From Flavobacterium sp. (lineage in GTDB: Bacteria > Bacteroidota > Bacteroidia > Flavobacteriales > Flavobacteriaceae): 9,672 nucleotides of DNA. Shown piece after piece: positions 1 through 5,811 of this stretch. The translations under genes and the position numbers were made by a program. The stretch lies in the NCBI RefSeq assembly GCF_003525665.1, contig NZ_DQDX01000033.1, forward strand, positions 16,426 through 26,097. Reading direction: 5' to 3'. Each line of letters opens with the position of its first letter. The stretch's first letter is position 1. The notes under the pieces were generated by a model. The model was not told the origin of the DNA, did no database searches, and was given only the letters and a program-made list of their open reading frames with translations.

Positions 1-846
1 CGTATGGAACTTCGTCAAGGCGAAATTCTAGGTTTGGTTGGCGAAAATGGTAATGGAAAAACGACACTTTTACGTTGTTTGTGCGGCGAACTACTTGCAA
101 CAAGCGGAAATATTAAGTATCATTTTGATTTTAAAGATGGTTATCATTTACGAACTAAACTGGTTTACATTCCGCAACGAACAGATACTTGGTATGGTTC
201 CATGTTTGAAAATTTGCAATTTACAGCAACAAATTATGGTTACAAACCAGAAGAAAACGAACTAGTTGTAGAACTGATTATCGCTCGATTGGGATTGCGA
301 AAGTTTAGAAATCATAGTTGGAAAAGCTTATCATCTGGTTACAAAATGCGTTTTGAGTTGGCTCGAATGTTACTAAGAAAACCAGAAATTCTATTAATTG
401 ACGAACCATTAGCCAATTTAGACATTCTTGCACAACAAACTGTACTAGAAGATTTTAGAGCAATAGCAAAATCGCCTTTTCGTCCAATTGGAATTGTATT
501 GAGTTCACAACAATTGTATGAAGTAGAAAAAACTTCCGATCAAGTAATTTTCTTAAAACAAGGAAAACAGAAAAATCTTCACGAAAAAGCTCAGCAAGAA
601 AATGAAGTTGTTGTAGCAAATAATTTAGTAATCGAATTTGAAAGTTCATTAACGCAAGGCGAACTTGGAGCAATTTTTGAAAACTTAAAGATGATTTCAT
701 TACAGTTTAACGGTGGAACATATATTGTGAATTTCCCAGACACAGTTTCGGTTTACGATTTTATGCAATTGGCAATTTCTCATAAAATTCCGTTGCAGTA
801 TTTCAGAAACATCTCCAATTCTACTCGTCGCTTTTTTGTATCTTAA
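1..846 (+). CDS. ABC transporter ATP-binding protein, 5' end cut by window edge
   Basis: ATPase subunit of an ABC transporter; it hydrolyses ATP at the cytoplasmic face of a membrane partner. Counting from the first Met in the window (position 4), I see Walker A GENGNGKT (13-20), a Q-loop Gln in YIPQ (58), the degenerate signature LSSGY (109-113), Walker B ILLIDEP with catalytic Glu134, and a D-loop ANLD (137-140). The H-loop position reads SSQQL, so Gln169 stands where His is usual. Walker A normally lies about 35-40 residues from the N-terminus, and the frame is open to base 1, so the Met at position 4 is almost certainly internal and the true start is upstream. About 80 residues after the nucleotide-binding core (roughly 200-280) form an extra C-terminal region of unknown role. 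The stop is 11 nt before the next gene, an 8-helix membrane protein, suggesting one operon and one complex. The substrate cannot be deduced. Confidence 0.9.
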   Translation, partial: RMELRQGEILGLVGENGNGKTTLLRCLCGELLATSGNIKYHFDFKDGYHLRTKLVYIPQRTDTWYGSMFENLQFTATNYGYKPEENELVVELIIARLGLRKFRNHSWKSLSSGYKMRFELARMLLRKPEILLIDEPLANLDILAQQTVLEDFRAIAKSPFRPIGIVLSSQQLYEVEKTSDQVIFLKQGKQKNLHEKAQQENEVVVANNLVIEFESSLTQGELGAIFENLKMISLQFNGGTYIVNFPDTVSVYDFMQLAISHKIPLQYFRNISNSTRRFFVS

Positions 847-857
847 ATTTCAAAATC

Positions 858-2384
858 ATGTTTAAAAACATCCAAAAATACCTTCTTATAAATTATCCTT
901 TGTTGTGGAATACCAAAGTGCTTCCAACAACGTTTATTTTAATAGTAATCAACCTAATTTTCTTCTTCATCGGACTTGAAAAAGGCAAACTCGACTTCTT
1001 CGAAAATGATAATAACTATACGTATGATGACGAAGCTGTTGTAATTTTCTTCAGCATTTTAGTATCGATTTTACTCTTGATAATGTGGCTTATTTTTTAT
1101 TTCAAGAACAATTCTTTCAAATCATTTTATCCAAAAAGAACACTTTCATTATTCAAAGAATGGAGTATTGTACTGTTCATCTGTTTATTAATATCCTTAT
1201 TTACAAGTTCTTATTATTACGGAAAAGACGTTAGAATGCGCAGTTATTTTACAGAACAAGAAGCAAAAAATCGTTGTGAAATATTAAGTAAAGCATCGTT
1301 TTTTATTGAAGGTTCTTATTCTAATAATTATAATTACAACTACAACGATTATTCAGAAGTAGCAGTTGCAGAAGAAGCTAAAGCGGCAGTTACGGCAGCA
1401 GACACAGCTGTTGCTGCAAATGACTCGATAAAATTTAATGGAAAAAGATACAGCTTTTATTCTTTGCTAAATAAAAACGTAAATAGTTATACTTTTTTCG
1501 ATTATGATTCGGACTCTATTCGTAAAAAAACTATTAAAACGTGGCTTGTAAATCAGCAGAAAGATTCTATAAAATCAATATTTAAAAAGTATTTAGCCAT
1601 TGCAAAAGAACACAATTTAAAAGCGAATATCGACGAGAATAAATGGTTTGATTTGGTTTATGATTATCCTAGTTTCATGAATTATAGAGAAATTGGACCT
1701 AGTGATGTAAACTATGAATATTATGAAAATGTAAATCAGAAGCAAGACAGTATAAATAGATATATTAAAGTTATAAAAGGTATAAAATATGAATACTACA
1801 GGTATTTTGTTCCAGAAAAAAGTTTGAACTTCAATTACAATAAAATTTCCGAAGCTTGGGTTTCGCCCAACATGAACTTCACCTCTATTTTGATACCTTT
1901 TTATTTTGCTATTGCACTTTCACTTTTAATTTTTGGTTTTAGAGTAACCTCTGGAAGAAATTGGTTAATTGCAGTAATTAGTCTAGGTGTTGTTTCAATT
2001 TTATTGGGAATATTTAGCATCATCATCAAATCCGATTACAGTTTTGCAATCGCTCTAATCTTGCTTACTACATGTACTTTTATTTACTTTTTTGTAACCA
2101 TTTCTAGAAAGAAAAGTAAAAACATTTCGGGCGTAATTCTCAATGCAATGCTGTGGTTATTTCCATCATTTTTTCCATTAATTTATTATGTGATTTTAGA
2201 AATATTAAAAGATTTAGCTCAAGCCGGACCATTAGGTTATTTACAAAGCAAATACTATCCAGCAATACAATTCATGAAAGATAACGGTTTAATTTTCGGC
2301 TATCTAAACATAGTTTTTATAATTATTTTGATGTTGTTTTTATCTGTAAAAATAAAACAATGGCGTGGTTTAGCCGAAGGTTAA
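858..2384 (+). CDS. Polytopic membrane protein, probable partner of the upstream ABC ATPase
   Basis: I do not recognise a family. The 508-residue protein shows three hydrophobic segments near the N-terminus (about 21-40, 60-82, 102-121), a large polar region (about 122-340), then five more (about 341-361, 367-390, 394-414, 424-449, 478-498). Eight helices with one big soluble loop after the third would fit an export-type ABC permease or an uncharacterised integral membrane partner. The loop contains a Tyr/Asn-rich run (about 154-165) followed by an Ala/Val/Glu-rich stretch (about 167-188) of low complexity. The ATG at 858 lies 11 nt after the ATPase stop, with no promoter box between them, so cotranscription and a shared complex are inferred from position. 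A strong terminator follows about 70 nt after the stop. The permease role is an inference from topology and context only. Confidence 0.75.
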   Translation: MFKNIQKYLLINYPLLWNTKVLPTTFILIVINLIFFFIGLEKGKLDFFENDNNYTYDDEAVVIFFSILVSILLLIMWLIFYFKNNSFKSFYPKRTLSLFKEWSIVLFICLLISLFTSSYYYGKDVRMRSYFTEQEAKNRCEILSKASFFIEGSYSNNYNYNYNDYSEVAVAEEAKAAVTAADTAVAANDSIKFNGKRYSFYSLLNKNVNSYTFFDYDSDSIRKKTIKTWLVNQQKDSIKSIFKKYLAIAKEHNLKANIDENKWFDLVYDYPSFMNYREIGPSDVNYEYYENVNQKQDSINRYIKVIKGIKYEYYRYFVPEKSLNFNYNKISEAWVSPNMNFTSILIPFYFAIALSLLIFGFRVTSGRNWLIAVISLGVVSILLGIFSIIIKSDYSFAIALILLTTCTFIYFFVTISRKKSKNISGVILNAMLWLFPSFFPLIYYVILEILKDLAQAGPLGYLQSKYYPAIQFMKDNGLIFGYLNIVFIIILMLFLSVKIKQWRGLAEG

Positions 2385-2393
2385 GGAGCGAAT

Positions 2394-2409
2394 TCCCGAA
2401 GCTTCGGGA
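2394..2409. repeat. 16-bp perfect palindrome, GC-rich
   Basis: TCCCGAAGCTTCGGGA equals its own reverse complement and is much richer in GC than its surroundings. It lies 10 nt after the membrane-protein stop codon. A near-identical copy sits at 2505-2520 on the other side of the terminator, which suggests a dispersed short palindromic repeat rather than chance. Confidence 0.8.
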
Positions 2410-2452
2410 TTGGTCTTTATTTGCCATCGTAATTCCTGCTGTACATTGCAAT

Positions 2453-2487
2453 AAAAAAACCTTTCTGAACACCAGAAAGGTTTTTTT
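2453..2487. terminator. Bidirectional intrinsic terminator between convergent genes
   Basis: The arms CCTTTCTG (2460-2467) and CAGAAAGG (2473-2480) pair perfectly around a 5-nt loop. The hairpin is preceded by seven A (2453-2459) and followed by seven T (2481-2487), so it ends transcripts in both directions. It serves the plus-strand ABC/membrane unit and the minus-strand VF530 gene that ends at 2541. Confidence 0.93.
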
Positions 2488-2504
2488 ATTTCCATTCCCA
2501 TCTG

Positions 2505-2520
2505 TCCCGAAACTTCGGGA
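2505..2520. repeat. Second copy of the 16-bp palindrome, with an off-centre mismatch
   Basis: TCCCGAAACTTCGGGA differs from the copy at 2394-2409 by one base (A for G near the centre), leaving 7-bp arms. It lies about 20 nt from the 3' end of the VF530 gene. The two copies bracket the terminator hairpin. Confidence 0.78.
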
Positions 2521-2540
2521 TAAATGGTTTTCTGTATTGA

Positions 2541-2765
2541 TTATTTATTCAATTTAGGCAAAGTTCTAATGTATAATTCTTCCACTTTTTTTCTTGCCCA
2601 ATCGGTTTTTCTAAGAAAAGTCAAACTAGATTTCACACTCGGATTCTCTCTAAAACATTTAATGTTTACAAATTCTGCCAAAGTATCAAATCCATAAAAA
2701 TCAACTAATTGTTCAATAATAGTTTGAAGTGTAATTCCGTGAAGCGGATCTTTAGATTTTTCCAT
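2541..2765 (-). CDS. VF530 family (DUF2132) small protein
   Basis: A 74-residue protein matching, from memory, the VF530/DUF2132 family of small proteins annotated as putative DNA-binding. The recognisable features are the N-terminal KDPLHGITL block (residues 5-13 or so), the CFRENPSVKSSLTFLRKT block in the middle, and the WARKKVEELY segment near the C-terminus. The length is typical, so it is complete. No signal peptide or membrane segment is visible, so it should be cytoplasmic. The family's physiological role is not known to me. The gene appears to be alone: a TAnnTTTG box lies only 4 nt upstream of the ATG, and the bidirectional terminator lies downstream. The upstream S8 peptidase has its own terminator before this promoter. 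Confidence 0.88.
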   Translation of the reverse strand: MEKSKDPLHGITLQTIIEQLVDFYGFDTLAEFVNIKCFRENPSVKSSLTFLRKTDWARKKVEELYIRTLPKLNK

Positions 2766-2769
2766 GATA

Positions 2770-2777
2770 CAAAAGTA
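2770..2777 (-). promoter_or_regulatory. -7 promoter box for the VF530 gene
   Basis: On the minus strand the sequence reads TACTTTTG, a perfect match to the Bacteroidota TAnnTTTG box. It ends 4 nt before the ATG, so transcription would start at or next to the start codon. No good TTG element is present at the -33 position. Confidence 0.5.
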
Positions 2778-2799
2778 GTTTTTTGAAACATTACATCAT

Positions 2800-2831
2800 A
2801 AAAAAACCATCCTATTTTTAAGATAAGATGG
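2800..2831 (-). terminator. Intrinsic terminator of the S8 peptidase gene
   Basis: Read on the minus strand, CCATCTTAT pairs with ATAGGATGG (9 bp with one G-T wobble) around a 7-nt loop and is followed by seven T. It begins 23 nt after the peptidase stop codon and separates that gene from VF530. Confidence 0.88.
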
Positions 2832-2854
2832 CTTTGTTATTTTAAATTTTATTT

Positions 2855-4354
2855 TTATTGAACAGCCAATTGTGCATTGATATTTCCATGTCCATAATTA
2901 GCATTTTTAGTAGGATAATAAGTTGACGATTGCTTCATTTTGGTTAAAACTTGCGCTCTTGTCCATGAAGGATTTTTAGACCAAACCAAAGCTGCAATTC
3001 CAGCAGTAGTAGCTGTTGCAACAGAAGAACCACCAACATAATCACTTTGAGAATTATAATAACTAGTAACAGGAACAGTGCTTCCAGAATTACGTTGCAT
3101 TTGAATTGTAAAATCTATTTTGCTTCCGGTATGACATACATCACATTTTACATTAGAAGTACCTTCCATAACTCCAGTTACAGCAACTGCTTCTGGCATC
3201 CATGCTGGAAAAATTACGCCAACAAATGTTGTAAAACTTGTTGAAGTTCCGCCAGCACAAAAAATTAATTTTCCTTTATTATAGGCATATTTGACACCAT
3301 CTTCAATTTTTCCAACCGAAATAATATGTCCCATCGACATCGAAATTATTTTAACCGAAGCATTATTTCCTAAAGCGGTAAACGCATTTTTCACACCATT
3401 ATGTTCATGATAACCTTCAAGAACAACATTTGCAGCAGCGCGATATGTTATTAAATTGGCATTGTAAGCAACTCCAACTGGCAACCCAACATTATTTCTT
3501 GGTGCAGTTGCAACCGATGCCATACTTGTTCCATGACCACATTGATCATTAGGACCATCAGTTGTTGAACTCCAAGGCCAAATAGAATCAACATAAGTAC
3601 CAAATTTTTGAATACTTCTGCCTGAAGATAAACCATTATTAAAGTTGCTTCCTAAAAGTGACTGATTTGGAGAAGTTCCTGTATCAATAACTCCAATTGT
3701 AATTCCAGAACCTGTTGCAGTATTCCAAGCAGCAGGAATATTGTGTTGTGTAAATGTCCAAGGCATTTTTGCATTTGGAGTTATTGTAGTGTAATCTGAA
3801 CTATTTAATGTTTCAGATTCATATCCGCAACCCGATGAAGAGGAAGAGCGTTCTAGAATTCCTTTACTTTCATAATATCTATAATCTGCAGGTTCAATAT
3901 ATCTAATTAAATTCGTTCTTCTCAATGCAATAACAGTCTCTTGTTTTTCAATAGTTACATCTATTAAATTTAAATACTCGTCAGAAGAAATTAAAACTTT
4001 ATCAAGCGCTTTTCCTTCATATTGCATAATTAAATCAAGTATTTGACTTTGAATCTTAGCATTATTTTTAGATTTGCTTCTATCAAAATCAGTAGCTGAA
4101 GATCCAAAACCAATAGTAGCAATTTTCTGACCTTGATAAATTGCGCTCCATAGTAAATGGTTAGAAGCCTGTTTCCAGTTGAATGAATTTTTATTTGCAA
4201 ATGATTGATCAATTTGCTGTGTAACTTGTTCAATCGTTAAAGGTTCTTTTTGAGATATATCAATATTAATTGAAGTTTCAGTGGTTTCATCCTTGGTACA
4301 AGATGCAAAAATCAATAAAGAAACTATGGCAATTTTAAAGAAATACTTTGTCAT
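2855..4354 (-). CDS. S8 (subtilisin-like) serine peptidase, predicted lipoprotein
   Basis: A 499-residue subtilase. The N-terminus has a lipoprotein signal with lipobox FASC, so Cys19 would be lipidated and the enzyme anchored in an envelope membrane. Residues about 38-155 look like a propeptide; the end, near LIRYIEP, resembles an I9-type inhibitor domain. The catalytic domain starts near 197. The triad is Asp224 (GVIDTGT), His274 (CGHGTSMA) and Ser444 (GGSSVATATTAG). Where subtilisins have the oxyanion Asn (AAGN), this protein reads FCAGGT, so the position is Gly369. Residues 404-408 read CDVCH, a Cys pair in a loop that usually reads like FSxxG. Five cysteines lie outside the signal peptide (176, 272, 366, 404, 407). 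There is no C-terminal sorting domain. The substrate is unknown. The gene appears monocistronic, with a terminator immediately downstream. Family assignment is firm; full activity is less certain because of the oxyanion change. Confidence 0.92.
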   Translation of the reverse strand: MTKYFFKIAIVSLLIFASCTKDETTETSINIDISQKEPLTIEQVTQQIDQSFANKNSFNWKQASNHLLWSAIYQGQKIATIGFGSSATDFDRSKSKNNAKIQSQILDLIMQYEGKALDKVLISSDEYLNLIDVTIEKQETVIALRRTNLIRYIEPADYRYYESKGILERSSSSSGCGYESETLNSSDYTTITPNAKMPWTFTQHNIPAAWNTATGSGITIGVIDTGTSPNQSLLGSNFNNGLSSGRSIQKFGTYVDSIWPWSSTTDGPNDQCGHGTSMASVATAPRNNVGLPVGVAYNANLITYRAAANVVLEGYHEHNGVKNAFTALGNNASVKIISMSMGHIISVGKIEDGVKYAYNKGKLIFCAGGTSTSFTTFVGVIFPAWMPEAVAVTGVMEGTSNVKCDVCHTGSKIDFTIQMQRNSGSTVPVTSYYNSQSDYVGGSSVATATTAGIAALVWSKNPSWTRAQVLTKMKQSSTYYPTKNANYGHGNINAQLAVQ

Positions 4355-4381
4355 ATTACTAGATTTTAATGGTTAGTTATA

Positions 4382-4389
4382 CGAATATA
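4382..4389 (-). promoter_or_regulatory. Weak candidate -7 box for the S8 peptidase gene
   Basis: The minus strand reads TATATTCG, seven of eight positions of TAnnTTTG, 27 nt upstream of the ATG at 4354. No convincing -33 element is seen. It is the best box in the short spacer after the upstream terminator. Confidence 0.3.
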
Positions 4390-4411
4390 GTAATTTATTA
4401 CTTAAATAAAT

Positions 4412-4445
4412 AAAAAAAGTCACCATTCAATTAAGAACAGTGACT
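4412..4445 (-). terminator. Intrinsic terminator of the outer-membrane barrel gene
   Basis: Read on the minus strand, AGTCACTGTTC pairs with GAATGGTGACT (11 bp with two G-T wobbles) around the loop TTAATT and runs into seven T. It lies about 47 nt after the barrel gene's stop codon. Confidence 0.9.
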
Positions 4446-4451
4446 CTCTTG

Positions 4452-4467
4452 TCCGAATAAATTCGGA
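4452..4467. repeat. Short palindrome, AT-richer relative of the 2394/2505 elements
   Basis: TCCGAATAAATTCGGA has 7-bp perfect arms around a 2-base centre. It lies between the barrel gene stop and its terminator. It shares the TCCGAA/TTCGGA theme with the copies at 2394 and 2505 but has lost the CCC/GGG ends, so the relation is tentative. Confidence 0.5.
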
Positions 4468-4491
4468 ACTAACCAATAACTTTATAATGTA

Positions 4492-5133
4492 TTAGAAAAT
4501 AAATTTAAATCCGAAAGAAAGTGGAGTAGTTAAAGTTGGATTACTACCACCTAAAACACCATTATAAGTAGATTCAACATTTGCAACGTGAGCTAGAGAG
4601 AAATCTGTAATTGTTGTTTTTTCTCCAACTTTAGGGTCAATTGTTGTAGAACTAAAGTTTGCTAAATTATATGAAAACTCAACAGAGAAATTTTTAGTTA
4701 CAAAAAAATCAAAACCTCCTGATGCAGCAACTCCAAACTGCGTAATTTTAGTGTCTGCTTCTTTTTCCTTACCTGAAATAATTGGAGTAGCTATTTGTCC
4801 AAAGAAAAATAAATTACCGGCTACATTCCAATATTTTCTTACCAAAGGTTCAACTACAATTAAACTAGAATTTGCTAAAGTACCAGTTCCATCCTCAGCT
4901 TTGATATTCATCATACCAAATCCAGCCCCAACAGCAACAGATGGAGTAACAAATGTTCCTACGATTGGCAATACAGTTATGTTTGTACTTTTCACATCTC
5001 CGGTTTTAGTTTGAGTATAACCAAATTGTGAAGTAGCAAACCAAGCGCCTTCTAATCCTTTATTTTCTTTTTCTTGTGCATTTACATTTAAACTCATTAA
5101 AGCAATACCTGCTAATAAAAATAATTTTTTCAT
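4492..5133 (-). CDS. Outer-membrane beta-barrel protein
   Basis: A 213-residue secreted protein. Residues 1-19 are a Sec signal peptide (MKKLFLLAG, hydrophobic core, cleavage likely after VNA). The rest consists of alternating hydrophobic/polar stretches typical of beta strands, with Gly and aromatic residues at strand ends (for example GAWFATSQFGYT, VAVGAGFGMMNIK, FGVAASGGFDFFV). It ends in FGFKFIF with a terminal Phe, the usual signature for barrel assembly. The size suits a small barrel of about eight strands, like the OmpA-transmembrane or OmpW-like Bacteroidota proteins annotated only as outer membrane beta-barrel. The role is unknown; a small pore or structural protein is possible. A perfect -7 box lies 25 nt upstream and a strong terminator downstream, so it is transcribed alone, divergently from smpB. 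Confidence 0.87.
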   Translation of the reverse strand: MKKLFLLAGIALMSLNVNAQEKENKGLEGAWFATSQFGYTQTKTGDVKSTNITVLPIVGTFVTPSVAVGAGFGMMNIKAEDGTGTLANSSLIVVEPLVRKYWNVAGNLFFFGQIATPIISGKEKEADTKITQFGVAASGGFDFFVTKNFSVEFSYNLANFSSTTIDPKVGEKTTITDFSLAHVANVESTYNGVLGGSNPTLTTPLSFGFKFIF

Positions 5134-5158
5134 TTTGTTTTTGTTTTAAATTATAGGA

Positions 5159-5166
5159 CAAATTTA
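5159..5166 (-). promoter_or_regulatory. -7 promoter box for the outer-membrane barrel gene
   Basis: The minus strand reads TAAATTTG, a perfect TAnnTTTG match, 25 nt upstream of the ATG at 5133. That allows a short A-rich leader (about 20 nt). No clear -33 TTG is found at 17-23 nt spacing. Confidence 0.6.
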
Positions 5167-5242
5167 TTGTCAAGAAATTATTTAAAAACTGATATAAATC
5201 ATAGTTTGACTTTTTTTTTGATAGTAAATAATTTTCTTTTTT

Positions 5243-5270
5243 TTGTTTCATAAAATTGTTACTACATTTG
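5243..5270 (+). promoter_or_regulatory. Promoter of smpB (-33 TTG and -7 TACATTTG)
   Basis: TACATTTG (5263-5270) is a perfect TAnnTTTG box, with TTTG ending at 5245 and a 17-nt spacer, matching the flavobacterial TTG-N17-23-TAnnTTTG pattern. The box ends 7 nt before the ATG, so the leader would be almost absent. Confidence 0.72.
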
Positions 5271-5277
5271 CATCAAT

Positions 5278-5733
5278 ATGATTAAAACCGCCAATATACT
5301 TAACAAGAAAGCAAGATTCGATTATGAAATTATCGAAACCTATTCGGCTGGAATTGTTTTAACAGGTACCGAAATAAAATCCATTAGATTAGGAAAAGCC
5401 AACATTACCGAAAGTTTTTGCGAGTTTAATGACGATGGAGAACTTTTTGCCATCAATACCTCAATTGAAGAATATGCTTTTGGAAATCAGTTTAATCACA
5501 AAGCAAGAAGCGAACGAAAACTTTTACTCAACAAAAGAGAACTGAAAACGTTAGAAAAAAATGTTGATACCAAAGGTTTAACAATAGTTCCTTTACGCCT
5601 TTTTACCAACGAAAAAGGACTTGCCAAACTAGAAATCGGACTTTGTAGAGGTAAAAAAACCTACGACAAGCGCGAATCTTTGAAAGAACAAGATACTAAA
5701 CGCGATATCGATCGAATTAAAAAATCATTTTAA
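5278..5733 (+). CDS. smpB: SsrA-binding protein SmpB
   Basis: SmpB binds tmRNA and brings it to stalled ribosomes for trans-translation, which releases the ribosome and tags the incomplete peptide for degradation. It is cytoplasmic. The 151-residue length is normal. Recognisable blocks are NKKARFDYEI near residue 9, the TGTEIKSIRLGKANI segment (about 30-44), RSERKLLLNKREL (about 77-89), GLTIVPLRLF (about 100-109) and the strongly conserved AKLEIGLCRGKKTYDKRE (about 115-132). The C-terminal tail KRDIDRIKKSF is basic, as expected for the part that enters the empty mRNA channel. The ATG at 5278 is supported by the adjacent promoter box and by family length. The tmRNA partner gene is not in the window. 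No terminator hairpin is visible after the stop, so some transcripts may run on into the Fic gene 78 nt downstream. Confidence 0.97.
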   Translation: MIKTANILNKKARFDYEIIETYSAGIVLTGTEIKSIRLGKANITESFCEFNDDGELFAINTSIEEYAFGNQFNHKARSERKLLLNKRELKTLEKNVDTKGLTIVPLRLFTNEKGLAKLEIGLCRGKKTYDKRESLKEQDTKRDIDRIKKSF

Positions 5734-5761
5734 AAATTAAAAATAAAAGGTAAAATGTTTT

Positions 5762-5789
5762 TTTGGGAAAAATAATATGACTAAATTTG
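5762..5789 (+). promoter_or_regulatory. Promoter of the HTH-Fic gene
   Basis: TAAATTTG (5782-5789) is a perfect -7 box. A TTTG at 5762-5765 lies 16 nt upstream, one base shorter than the usual minimum spacing. The ATG follows 22 nt after the box. The -7 box lies within an inverted repeat. Confidence 0.6.
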
Positions 5790-5808
5790 TCAAGATTTTA
5801 AATGTCAT
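5778..5808. promoter_or_regulatory. Candidate operator for autoregulation of the HTH-Fic gene
   Basis: TGACTAAATTTGTCA (5778-5792) is an inverted repeat: TGAC and GTCA arms around AAATT, with one mismatched pair. It covers the -7 box. A third half-site, TGTCAT, follows at 5803-5808, just before the ATG, and pairs with ATGAC at 5777-5781. An XRE-type DNA-binding domain at the start of the downstream protein makes autorepression plausible; this is inference. Confidence 0.5.
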
Positions 5809-5811
5809 AAA

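Noticed and set aside
2360..2557. Open frame on the plus strand across the convergent gap.
   Set aside because: It overlaps the end of the membrane protein and runs through two palindromes and a terminator; its translation resembles no protein.
3131..3145. The CDVCH motif taken as proof of a c-type cytochrome.
   Set aside because: A single motif within a subtilase catalytic domain, with other cysteines nearby, fits a disulfide or metal loop better. It is kept only as a finding to check.
4751..5014. Plus-strand open frame opposite the barrel gene.
   Set aside because: It is fully antisense to a gene with a signal peptide, promoter and terminator, and has no promoter or recognisable motif of its own.
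5150..5173. On the minus strand, TTGACA and TATAAT occur upstream of the barrel gene, resembling a sigma-70 promoter.
   Set aside because: The spacer is only 12 nt, far from 17, and Bacteroidota housekeeping promoters use TAnnTTTG, which is present as a perfect box between the two hexamers.
5701..5715. Palindromic CGATATCGATCG near the 3' end of smpB.
   Set aside because: It is short, encodes conserved basic-tail residues (RDIDR), and is not followed by a T tract.
5734..5811. Search for a tmRNA gene or terminator next to smpB.
   Set aside because: The 78-nt gap is too short for tmRNA and holds only A-rich sequence and the Fic promoter; no hairpin was found.
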